The notes: generated from the sequence alone by a model not told the origin. A DNA stretch of 5,851 nt from Flavobacteriaceae bacterium UBA5079 (GCA_002414705.1 DIAL01000076.1:31470-37320); one strand, 5' to 3'. Counted from the first letter of the stretch, positions 1-5,612 are shown. Numbers and translations: made by a program.

Positions 1-39
1 TGTAACTGTTAAAAATGTAATAAAATCGAATGATATTTA

Positions 40-79
40 AAACGGCTGACTAAATGCTGACTAAACGCTGACTAGATTA
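40..79. repeat. Left attachment site (attL), three 11-bp repeats
   Basis: The block AAACGGCTGACTAAAT (40-55) and the block CTGACTAGATTA (68-79) both recur at the right edge (5579-5607), giving a direct repeat around an integrase-bearing segment. Here the heptamer CTGACTA occurs three times with an exact 11-bp period (46-52, 57-63, 68-74), about one helical turn, so bound proteins would lie on one DNA face. The right copy has only two units. The recombinase gene starts about 40 bp inside, as usual for integrated elements. That this is an att site is inferred from position and repetition; the crossover point cannot be placed. Confidence 0.75.
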
Positions 80-108
80 AAAATATTCGTTATATTTGAA
101 TGTTCAAA
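68..108 (+). promoter_or_regulatory. Promoter of the recombinase gene with overlapping palindrome
   Basis: TATATTTG at 91-98 matches the Bacteroidota -7 consensus TAnnTTTG exactly. A -33 TTG is not perfect: CTG at 68-70 lies 20 nt upstream, inside the third att repeat. Transcription would start a few bases past 98, leaving a short leader before the ATG at 120. A dyad, TTTGAA-TG-TTCAAA (95-108), overlaps the -7 box and could be an operator. The leader also has two adjacent GTTCAAAA copies (102-109, 110-117). The promoter lies just inside attL, so its -33 region is contributed by the att repeats and could change between integrated and excised forms. Confidence 0.55.
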
Positions 109-119
109 AGTTCAAAAAT

Positions 120-1436
120 ATGGCAACAATTAAATTTATACTTCAAAGTAAGTCAGATAATGCACCTATCTATTTAAGATTATCATTAAGCAAGTCAAAA
201 ACTCTAAAGCGTAAAACTGGATTAAGTTTTAATCCTAAAAACTGGAGTAACGACAAAGGACTACCAAAACAAAACTATTCAGATGAAAAAAATCTAACTT
301 CAGATTTAAGAAAGTTAAAAGGTTTTGTACTGGACAAGGTTAATGATGCAAATAGTAAAGGCGTTGAGGTTACAGGCGACTGGCTTAAACATCAAATCGA
401 TATACATTTTGAACGCATCACAGAAAACAAACAAAGTGAGTTAATTGTAGATGCTATACAAAACCTATTTAATAACGCAGACTTTCGCAAAAATGCTAAA
501 GGTGGTATCGGACTATCAAAAAGCAGAAAAAACGCTTATTCTTCACTTAAAAACATATTTACAGATTACCAAAAAGAAAACAGTTACAAGGTTAAAGAAG
601 TAAATGTAAAATTTGCAAACGATTTTTTAAAATATCTTATTAACGATAAAAAGTATTCAAAGAGTTACGCACTTAAAAAAATAGCAGACTTAAAAACTGT
701 TTGTTTTGATGCTGAAACCGAAGGAATAAAAACACACCCACAATTAAGAAAGATTGATAGTACTAAAAGCAAGAACGAAACTATTATTTATTTAACGCCT
801 TTAGAACTTGAAACAATAGCCAAAACCGATATTACAAATGAAGCATTACAAAACGCTCGTAAATGGTTGTTATTAGGCTGTAACATAGGGCAAAGAGGTG
901 GCGACTTGCTAAACCTCAACGAAAATAATTTTGTTATTCGTAACGGCTATGAAGTTATAGAACTGAAACAACAAAAGACAGGCAAAAATATAACCATACC
1001 AGTATTACAAACCACAAAAGACATTTTAGAAACTGGACTACCTTATAAAATTTCAATTCAGAAATTAAATGAGCATATTAAAGAAGTATGCAGACTTTCA
1101 AAAATTAACGAAAAAATCAAAGGTGGAATTATTGAAGTAACCAAAGAAGGCGAAGGCAATAAACACAAACGTAAAAAATACGGCACGTTTCAAAAACACG
1201 AATTAATAACTTCACACGTTTGCAGACGTTCTTTTGCTACAAACCAATACGGAATATTACCAACGCCTTTAATAATGCAAATAACGGCACACAGTACCGA
1301 AAAGATGTTTTTAAACTACATAGGAAAAAACTCTTTAGACTATGCGCAACAAATTGCAGACTTCTATACCTTACAGGCTCAAAAAGAGAAAAAAGAACCA
1401 CAACTAAACGTAATAAAAAACGTATCAAACCAATAA
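120..1436 (+). CDS. int: Tyrosine recombinase (integrase) of the element
   Basis: A site-specific recombinase that would integrate and excise the element at the CTGACTA-repeat sites. From the ATG at 120 it has 438 residues, normal for Bacteroidota integrases. Order: arm-binding-like N-terminal domain (about 1-90), SAM-like core-binding domain (about 105-205), catalytic domain (about 225-410). The catalytic set looks complete: R259 (in GQRGGDLL), K286 (in QKTGK), H366 and R369 (in SHVCRRSFAT), H391 (in TAHST) and nucleophile Y400 (in FLNYIG). An in-frame TTG at 96 would add eight residues, but it lies within the -7 promoter box, and MATIKFIL is the familiar start of this family, so ATG 120 is preferred. 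The next gene begins 4 bp after the stop, which suggests co-transcription. The catalytic domain looks intact. Confidence 0.95.
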   Translation: MATIKFILQSKSDNAPIYLRLSLSKSKTLKRKTGLSFNPKNWSNDKGLPKQNYSDEKNLTSDLRKLKGFVLDKVNDANSKGVEVTGDWLKHQIDIHFERITENKQSELIVDAIQNLFNNADFRKNAKGGIGLSKSRKNAYSSLKNIFTDYQKENSYKVKEVNVKFANDFLKYLINDKKYSKSYALKKIADLKTVCFDAETEGIKTHPQLRKIDSTKSKNETIIYLTPLELETIAKTDITNEALQNARKWLLLGCNIGQRGGDLLNLNENNFVIRNGYEVIELKQQKTGKNITIPVLQTTKDILETGLPYKISIQKLNEHIKEVCRLSKINEKIKGGIIEVTKEGEGNKHKRKKYGTFQKHELITSHVCRRSFATNQYGILPTPLIMQITAHSTEKMFLNYIGKNSLDYAQQIADFYTLQAQKEKKEPQLNVIKNVSNQ

Positions 1437-1440
1437 TATT

Positions 1441-2061
1441 ATGAATTTAGAATCACGTAATTACAATGAATATTTATACGATAAAGAATTAAAAAAATAT
1501 CTTAAAGAAAACATCAATAAGAATGAAATTGACTTTTTAAATTATAAAAGCAAAGAGGTGGAAGATAAAATAAATTATTATAAAACCATTAACGATGAAC
1601 AAATTAAAGAGTATTTAAAGACTTTTTTTCACAAAAAGCTTTTAAATGCTGATGCTAAATCAATCGAATTATTTTTCCACCGAGAAATAAATAATTTTAA
1701 AAAAGAGATCCCATTAAAATTAACAAATTTAGATAGGCGTCTTGATGATTTGAATATTAAATCTTTTAGGCTTAATTTAACTAAACAAAACCAAGCATTT
1801 GGAGACAAGAAAAAAAATTCTCTTTTAATTAATGGAAAAAAACCAAATATTTCAGAGCGTTATAAAATAGCAAATGAAATTTTTAATATTTATGAAACCA
1901 TCAATAAAATGAAAATTTCGGCAACTGAAAAACATATTTTATTGGCACATATTTTAGGATGTAATCAACAAACAGCAAGAGAGTTATACAATGGAACTCA
2001 ATTAAAAAGAACACCAATAAGAGAAGATATAATAAAAAAATATTTAGATAGTCTTAAATAA
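1441..2061 (+). CDS. Unknown 206-aa protein, possible DNA-binding C-terminus
   Basis: Not recognised as a named family. The protein is cytosolic by appearance (no signal peptide or membrane segment), highly charged and rich in Lys and Asn. The first 110 residues look mostly helical and may form coiled coils (for example around IELFFHREINNFKKEI, 75-90). The C-terminal part (about 138-206) contains LLAHILGCNQQTARELYNG (167-185), which looks like a small helical, HTH-like module seen at the C-terminus of proteins on Bacteroidota mobile elements; this is a resemblance from memory, not a demonstrated match. It starts 4 bp after the recombinase stop, so it is probably co-transcribed and may act in recombination or regulation. 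Its codon use differs from its neighbours: by eye about 3 of 26 Asn codons are AAC, against a majority of AAC in the recombinase. This suggests a different origin, for example an insertion between int and the HTH gene. Confidence 0.8.
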   Translation: MNLESRNYNEYLYDKELKKYLKENINKNEIDFLNYKSKEVEDKINYYKTINDEQIKEYLKTFFHKKLLNADAKSIELFFHREINNFKKEIPLKLTNLDRRLDDLNIKSFRLNLTKQNQAFGDKKKNSLLINGKKPNISERYKIANEIFNIYETINKMKISATEKHILLAHILGCNQQTARELYNGTQLKRTPIREDIIKKYLDSLK

Positions 2062-2070
2062 ATGTGAATT

Positions 2071-2106
2071 GTGTAAACATAACTTTACACACCTTTTACA
2101 CACACC
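2071..2106. repeat. Inverted and direct ACAC repeats, possible operator or iterons
   Basis: GTGTAAA (2071-2077) and TTTACAC (2084-2090) form a perfect 7-bp inverted repeat with a 6-bp spacer. The right arm is also the first of two direct repeats, TTTACACACC (2084-2093) and TTTACACACACC (2095-2106), about 11 bp apart. They lie just upstream of the likely promoter of the HTH gene, a usual place for an operator of an excisionase/regulator, or for binding sites of a replication or recombination protein. The arrangement is seen directly; the function is inferred. Confidence 0.45.
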
Positions 2107-2118
2107 TATTCACTAAAC

Positions 2119-2126
2119 TATACTTG
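2119..2126 (+). promoter_or_regulatory. Likely -7 box for the HTH-gene operon
   Basis: TATACTTG differs from the Bacteroidota -7 consensus TAnnTTTG at one position. It lies 28 bp before the ATG at 2155, leaving a leader of roughly 20 nt. No true TTG is found 17-23 bp upstream (only TTA at 2096-2098), so the promoter would be weak or dependent on a factor bound at the adjacent ACAC repeats. It would serve the HTH gene and the 140-aa gene. Confidence 0.4.
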
Positions 2127-2154
2127 CAAAGTATTAATCTTAAAATATTAAAAA

Positions 2155-2433
2155 ATGCAGACAGTACAGTTTATTCAAGTAACACCCGAACAACTTCAGG
2201 ACGCAATTATTGAGGGCGTAAAAACTCAATTACAAGACCTTAAACAACACTTCCAACCCAAAGAACCTAAACAGTATTTAACTCGACAAGAAGTCGCAAA
2301 AATGCTTTCAGTCGATTTGTCAACTGTTCACAACTGGACTAAAAAAGGCATATTAACAGCGCATCAAATTGGTGGTCGTGTGTTTTATTTACGTACAGAT
2401 GTAGAAAATGCAATAGTTAAACTTAAAAACTAA
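2155..2433 (+). CDS. Excisionase-like helix-turn-helix protein (MerR/HTH_17 type)
   Basis: A small DNA-binding protein of 92 residues. Residues 1-38 form a Gln-rich helical lead with heptad-like spacing that may dimerise. Residues 41-90 are a classic winged HTH of the excisionase/MerR-like type: YLTRQEVAKMLSVDLSTVHN for the HTH, then WTKKGIL, then the wing HQIGGRVFYLRTDVENAIVK. Proteins of this type on integrative elements act as recombination directionality factors or as repressors/activators of neighbouring mobility genes. Here it probably directs the nearby tyrosine recombinase toward excision, or regulates replication, perhaps binding the repeats at 2071-2106. It heads a unit with the 140-aa gene, which begins 6 bp after its stop. 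The start is preceded by an A-rich tract (ATATTAAAAA), typical of the phylum. The fold is clear; the exact role is inferred. Confidence 0.88.
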   Translation: MQTVQFIQVTPEQLQDAIIEGVKTQLQDLKQHFQPKEPKQYLTRQEVAKMLSVDLSTVHNWTKKGILTAHQIGGRVFYLRTDVENAIVKLKN

Positions 2434-2439
2434 CGCATT

Positions 2440-2862
2440 ATGAATACGGCAACACCACAACCAGTAATCCACGTTTACAAAGAAATTAGCGTAGGGAAAT
2501 ACAAGAGCGTTAAACATTATGAACTACAAGACACCTTAAACGGTACACCTTTACTTTCAAAATTACTAAATATTAGTAAAGACCGAATGTGTGCCAAATC
2601 TTCGCCTTTATTTTGGGCACAAACCCACAACGGCAAAAAATGGGTTAAGCCTAGACTTACAGGACTATTTAAAACGCCTAAAAAAGACACTTACAAAGGC
2701 GATGCAATGGATAAAAGACATTTAATAATCATTAAATTTTTTGATAATTACGACTATATGATAGTGTATTACTTTAAAGACTACTACACTAATGATTTAC
2801 ATTCTGTATTAAATCTTGTAAACGCATCCATAAAGGAAACTTCAACCATTCCTAACCAATAG
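2440..2862 (+). CDS. Unknown 140-aa protein between HTH and Rep genes
   Basis: No named family recognised. It is soluble, without signal peptide or membrane helix. The middle is likely beta-rich: SPLFWAQTHNGKKWVKPRLT (55-74), GLFKT (75-79), YKGDAMDKRHLIIIKF (85-100), then YDYMIVYYFKDYY (104-116). The KPRLTGLFKT...YKGD pattern looks like a conserved core and recalls proteins that sit beside rep genes on small flavobacterial elements, but this is memory, not a search. Its place, 6 bp after the HTH gene and just ahead of rep, suggests a helper in replication, copy control or excision. AAC-rich Asn codons match the recombinase and rep genes, so it probably belongs to the element's backbone. A hairpin follows the stop. 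Confidence 0.8.
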   Translation: MNTATPQPVIHVYKEISVGKYKSVKHYELQDTLNGTPLLSKLLNISKDRMCAKSSPLFWAQTHNGKKWVKPRLTGLFKTPKKDTYKGDAMDKRHLIIIKFFDNYDYMIVYYFKDYYTNDLHSVLNLVNASIKETSTIPNQ

Positions 2863-2865
2863 CAC

Positions 2866-2901
2866 AAAAAAAAGAGAGGCGTTCAAAACCTCTCTTATTT
2901 G
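2866..2901 (+). terminator. Hairpin between the 140-aa gene and rep: terminator or attenuator
   Basis: AAGAGAGG (2872-2879) and CCTCTCTT (2889-2896) form a perfect 8-bp stem with a 9-nt loop. An A-run (2866-2873) precedes it and an imperfect T-rich tract (TTATTTGTT) follows. It could end transcripts of the HTH/140-aa unit. The rep ATG is only 10 nt past the stem, so a transcript reading into rep must pass through it; it could therefore act as an attenuator or a translational block. The T-run is better on the minus strand, though no minus-strand gene is close by. Confidence 0.6.
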
Positions 2902-2908
2902 TTCAAAT
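2897..2908. promoter_or_regulatory. Palindrome overlapping the rep start codon
   Basis: ATTTG-TT-CAAAT is a perfect short dyad whose right arm includes the first two bases of the rep ATG (2907-2909). It contains GTTCAAA, also present in the loop of the hairpin just upstream (2881-2887) and twice in the recombinase leader (102-108, 110-116). The element's two main units may thus share a regulator site. The motif is short and AT-rich, so chance is a real alternative. Confidence 0.3.
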
Positions 2909-4247
2909 GTTGAGGTTATACGGCAACGCATACCCACAACCCAAAGATACTAAATTCAAATTGACAATCGACTTTATTAAAATAAAAGTAAGTAACTACG
3001 ACCTGAAGCAATATTTTTGGTCGCACTCTCTTTTATACTTTCATTCAGATAGTGAAATACTTTTATTCGATAATGAAACCATACACACCAAACACAAAAA
3101 GCAATACAACGGCATATTATTTGAGTTTACTAAACACGCTTTATATATCTATTTTAAGCCTCATTATTATTTTAACAACAACCTACACAACGCAAACGAT
3201 TTTACAGTATTAGACTGTATTAAAACACTTCGAGAGTTTATAAATACGTTCAAAGTAGATGCTAAAGAATTACAAATAATAAATATTGAGTTTGGGTTAA
3301 ATATTGTTATTCCAAAAAGTCTTATTTGTGTTAAGGATTTTCTAATTCTTTTAACCTACCACGAACAAAACCAGTTTTATACAGATAGTAAATATTCATT
3401 TTGTAGATATAGTACCACCACCAACAGAAACGGCAAAACAAACGTCTATAAGATTATTAAATGTTATGCTAAAGGTTTACAGTTTCCTGAATACACCGAC
3501 ATAAACACATTTAGATTTGAAGTAAAAAGCAACCGTAAAAGATATATTGAAAGTTTAGGTATAAAAAACCTCAACGACTTACTAGAACCTAGTAATTACC
3601 AAACATTAGAAAACACTATTTTAAATGAGTTTGACAAGATTTTAATAATAGACGACCAAGCAAGACCAGGACTTACTAAAACCAAATTAAACAACCATAA
3701 TAAGAAGAACAACCCAATTGAGTGGCACAAACTATTAAACAAAAGCAAAAACGTATTTAGAAAAAATTTTAAGTTGTATTATGATGCTTTAAATACTTGT
3801 GAAACTCATCTTAAAAAAGAAGTTAAAAAACTAATGTTTGACAAACTGCAAGAACTAAAAAAGTGTGCCGATTTAACACCCTACACAAAACTAAAAAAGT
3901 GTGCTGATTTAACTATATATAAAGATGAAACAGGCACACATTTATATAACCGATGTTTAGTAACGGGATTAAATATATCTATGCAGAAAAAAGATAGTAT
4001 TCTATTATCACATACAGGATTAAAATATTACTACAAGACCGAACTAAAAAGATATAAAGAGATAAGAAATAAATATCTTTCAAGTAAGTGGAATAACACT
4101 AACTATCAAACAGAAATAAAAGAGATTGCTCATAATATTAGAAATACTCATTGCAACTTAAAGAATAAACAAGTTAAGTTATATCCAATCGAACAAATAA
4201 GACTATTTGATATAAAAGAAACACGCCTACCCCCCCTTATGACATAA
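2907..4247 (+). CDS. Phage/plasmid replication initiator (filamentous-phage gpII-like Rep)
   Basis: Probably the protein that starts replication of the excised circle, likely by nicking one strand for rolling-circle synthesis. It has 446 residues. Features recalled from Bacteroidota phage/plasmid replication proteins: an N-terminal DFIKIKV segment (22-28), HNANDFTVLDCI (94-105), IINIEFGLNIVIP (124-136), YKIIKCYAKGLQF (181-193), TFRFEVKSNRKRYIESLGIK (201-220) and CLVTGLNISMQKKDS near 350-364. FRFEVK...RYIESLGI resembles the conserved LR-E...-LG- block of filamentous-phage Rep. I cannot assign an HUH metal site or the catalytic Tyr with certainty. The C-terminal region holds Cys320, Cys332 and Cys350, the first two in a 12-residue duplication (ELKKCADLTPYT / KLKKCADLTIYK) from a 36-bp DNA repeat. 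The start lies 10 nt after a hairpin stem. A seven-C run lies seven codons before the stop and could shift the frame. Confidence 0.75.
   Translation: MLRLYGNAYPQPKDTKFKLTIDFIKIKVSNYDLKQYFWSHSLLYFHSDSEILLFDNETIHTKHKKQYNGILFEFTKHALYIYFKPHYYFNNNLHNANDFTVLDCIKTLREFINTFKVDAKELQIINIEFGLNIVIPKSLICVKDFLILLTYHEQNQFYTDSKYSFCRYSTTTNRNGKTNVYKIIKCYAKGLQFPEYTDINTFRFEVKSNRKRYIESLGIKNLNDLLEPSNYQTLENTILNEFDKILIIDDQARPGLTKTKLNNHNKKNNPIEWHKLLNKSKNVFRKNFKLYYDALNTCETHLKKEVKKLMFDKLQELKKCADLTPYTKLKKCADLTIYKDETGTHLYNRCLVTGLNISMQKKDSILLSHTGLKYYYKTELKRYKEIRNKYLSSKWNNTNYQTEIKEIAHNIRNTHCNLKNKQVKLYPIEQIRLFDIKETRLPPLMT
3853..3924 (+). repeat. 36-bp in-frame tandem duplication within rep
   Basis: The first 25 bp of each unit (3853-3877 and 3889-3913) differ at a single position (C or T); the remaining 11 bp have diverged. 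The period of 36 bp keeps the frame and repeats LKKCADLT in the protein. The one difference is silent within the codon for Ala, as expected of a fairly recent duplication under coding constraint. Confidence 0.85.
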
Positions 4248-4402
4248 AAACAGCAGATTATACACCTACACACATAAAATTTTTGATATTTCTAAAGATT
4301 TTGGTAAAAAATTATAATAAATGAAATATGCACATATTAAAAGAATACTACACGTTTTCAAGGACTTTTACGCTTAAAAACACTTAACTATATAAATTTG
4401 AA
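4248..4402. other. Gap between rep and the convergent secreted-protein gene
   Basis: This 155-bp AT-rich gap separates two convergent genes. I see no strong terminator hairpin. An 18-codon ORF (4321-4377, MKYAHIKRILHVFKDFYA) has a good A-rich start context (ATAATAAATG) but no other support. In another frame the stretch from the seven-C run to 4323 is open and would extend Rep if one C were gained. A replication origin for Rep could lie here or nearby, but none is recognisable. Confidence 0.3.
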
Positions 4403-4927
4403 TTACCAATCCTTTTCTTGTTCGATGGGTATTAAAATCATAGTTTCATATATAGGAAATTTTTTAGGCATTTCTATTTCTAAATATTCTTTAAGTTTTA
4501 CCCAACCTTTTTTTCTGAATTTTAACCAATCTCTCTTTTCATGGGGATATTCTTCATCTTCTGTTATCTCATAATATGAAATTGGTGCTTCGTGAACAAA
4601 ATCAGAGAATATTATTCTAAACTTTCCATCTTTAAAATAAACGTTTACATTAAAGTAAACATAACCTATATCACTTCTTGCTTTACCTGGATCGTATCTA
4701 ATTACCTGTCTGAATTTAATTACACCCAAATCCTTATCTGATTGAATTATATTTTTTTCATAGTTGTTCTGTCCATCAAAATACTCATAAAGCCTACTAC
4801 TTAAACGGTTGAATAGAATTTCTTTTGCTACAATACTGTCTATTTCTGTGATTTTTTCAAATTCGATTGACTGCGAAAAACTAGAAAAATTCAATAACAA
4901 ACAAATTATCAATAGGAATTTTTTCAT
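4403..4927 (-). CDS. Secreted DUF4468-like protein (TBP-like fold)
   Basis: A 174-residue exported protein. The signal peptide MKKFLLIICLLLNFSSFS is probably cut before Gln19; the Cys at position 9 lies inside the hydrophobic core and is not a lipobox. Residues about 28-112 resemble DUF4468, a Bacteroidota family with a predicted TBP-like fold: a helix (SIVAKEILFNRLSSRLYEYF, 31-50), then IIQSDKDLGVIKFRQVIRY (60-78), YVYFNVNVYFKDGKFRIIFS (89-108) and DFVHEA. The C-terminal part (138-174) is Lys/Trp-rich and helical (KKGWVKLKEYLEIEMPKKF). The family's biochemical role is unknown to me. It lies between rep and attR, a typical cargo spot, and is divergent from the other secreted gene, sharing a 108-bp gap. 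The start ATG is preceded by an A/T-rich tract as usual in this phylum. Confidence 0.8.
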   Translation of the reverse strand: MKKFLLIICLLLNFSSFSQSIEFEKITEIDSIVAKEILFNRLSSRLYEYFDGQNNYEKNIIQSDKDLGVIKFRQVIRYDPGKARSDIGYVYFNVNVYFKDGKFRIIFSDFVHEAPISYYEITEDEEYPHEKRDWLKFRKKGWVKLKEYLEIEMPKKFPIYETMILIPIEQEKDW

Positions 4928-5035
4928 TTAAATAAATATTAAAGTCAAGGTGAAAATATGAATTATTAATCAAATTTGGAATGTATTATTCTGCTTATTT
5001 AGTAATTTGTAACGGAATAATTAAAATAAATAAAT
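4928..5035. promoter_or_regulatory. Divergent promoter region of the two secreted-protein genes
   Basis: Both genes must be transcribed outward from this 108-bp gap. The perfect palindrome CAAATTTG (4971-4978) is one base off the -7 consensus TAnnTTTG on either strand and lies in the middle of a looser dyad (4960-4991, GAAT...ATTC ends). For the plus gene, TTG (4976-4978) and GTAATTTG (5002-5009) are 23 bp apart, a permitted but poor -33/-7 pair. A single bound protein could control both genes. All of this is weak pattern evidence. Confidence 0.3.
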
Positions 5036-5464
5036 ATGAATAAATTATTAATAACACTTTTAACAATCTTTTTGACATTTAATATGTTTGGGCAAACAAA
5101 AGAGGAACGTCAAAAAGAATTAGAAGATAGAAAGGCAGGAATTGAAAATGCTTCAGGTGAGGTTTCAATAAATGGATATCCGATGAAAGATATTAACGTA
5201 GAGTATGCGCGAATTGTTGGTACATCGAAATTTTTGAGTGCAAAAATTACAATTCAAATAGATTTTGGACAAGACAGAACATATTTCACTCAAAGTAGAG
5301 ATACTCAATTAACAGATGGGAATGGTAAAAAAATAATTTTTACATCAATGATTGATGCACTTAATTTCATGAACGGACATGGTTATGAATTTTTGCAGGC
5401 TTATGCCATAACTGTTGGTAACCAAAATGTTTATCATTACCTATTAAGAAAAAAACATTTATAA
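5036..5464 (+). CDS. Unknown secreted protein, 142 aa
   Basis: An exported protein with signal peptide MNKLLITLLTIFLTFNMFG, cut probably before Gln20, the usual Bacteroidota pattern. A charged helical stretch follows (KEERQKELEDRKAGIE, 22-37), then an alternating beta-like domain: EVSINGYPMKDINVEYARIV (42-61), FLSAKITIQIDFG (66-78), KKIIFTSMIDALNFMNGHGY (98-117), EFLQAYAITVGNQNVYHYLL (118-137). The ending (DALNFM...GYEFLQAY...VYHYLLRKK) recalls uncharacterised small secreted proteins of Bacteroidota; I do not know a function. The AAATAAATATG start context is typical. It is divergent from the DUF4468-like gene and lies next to attR. Just before the stop is a seven-A run (5449-5455); losing one A would replace the last residues and extend the protein to 169 residues through an open frame ending at 5546, so the end may be frameshifted. 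VYHYLLRKK also looks like a natural C-terminus. Confidence 0.78.
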   Translation: MNKLLITLLTIFLTFNMFGQTKEERQKELEDRKAGIENASGEVSINGYPMKDINVEYARIVGTSKFLSAKITIQIDFGQDRTYFTQSRDTQLTDGNGKKIIFTSMIDALNFMNGHGYEFLQAYAITVGNQNVYHYLLRKKHL

Positions 5465-5578
5465 GGCTGAAAGTGATTCTATTGCTAGATTAAGAAGTTT
5501 TAAAATTGGTGCGTTATTAGATAAGTATTCTAACTTAAAAATCTAATTAAAAAATCTTACAAAACCTTACTTTTTTCT

Positions 5579-5607
5579 AAACGGCTGACTAAATACTGAC
5601 TAGATTA
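5579..5607. repeat. Right attachment site (attR), two 11-bp repeats
   Basis: AAACGGCTGACTAAAT (5579-5594) and CTGACTAGATTA (5596-5607) match the left edge base for base, but one 11-bp unit found on the left is absent. CTGACTA occurs at 5585-5591 and 5596-5602. The site ends a few bases before the tRNA-operon terminator, so integration left that terminator and both tRNA genes intact. Its role as attR is inferred from the matching repeat and the integrase gene beside the other copy. Confidence 0.75.
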
Positions 5608-5612
5608 GAAAT

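Noticed and set aside
1237..1428. Minus-strand open frame rich in Leu/Phe inside the recombinase gene
   Set aside because: Hydrophobic antisense shadow of an AT-rich, Lys-rich coding region; no independent start context or homology cue.
1220..1444. Overlapping plus-strand open frame within the 3' end of the recombinase gene
   Set aside because: It lies wholly across the catalytic HxxR-to-Tyr region of a clear recombinase in another frame and its translation shows no recognisable domain.
2062..2110. Possible CRISPR-like array at the ACAC repeats
   Set aside because: Only two short repeats with almost no spacer; no cas gene in the window.
2866..4247. A full filamentous prophage around the gpII-like Rep
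   Set aside because: No Zot-like ATPase, coat, adsorption or secretin-like gene is present between the two att sites.
4321..4377. 18-codon open frame after rep with an A-rich start
   Set aside because: Too short to support; AT-rich DNA gives such starts by chance and nothing around it implies translation.
5465..5495. GGCTGA...CTAGATTA inside the 3' flank of the 142-aa gene, resembling a degenerate third att site
   Set aside because: The spacing between the two matching parts is 20 bp here against 17 bp at attR and the CTGACTA repeats are missing, so chance similarity is more likely.
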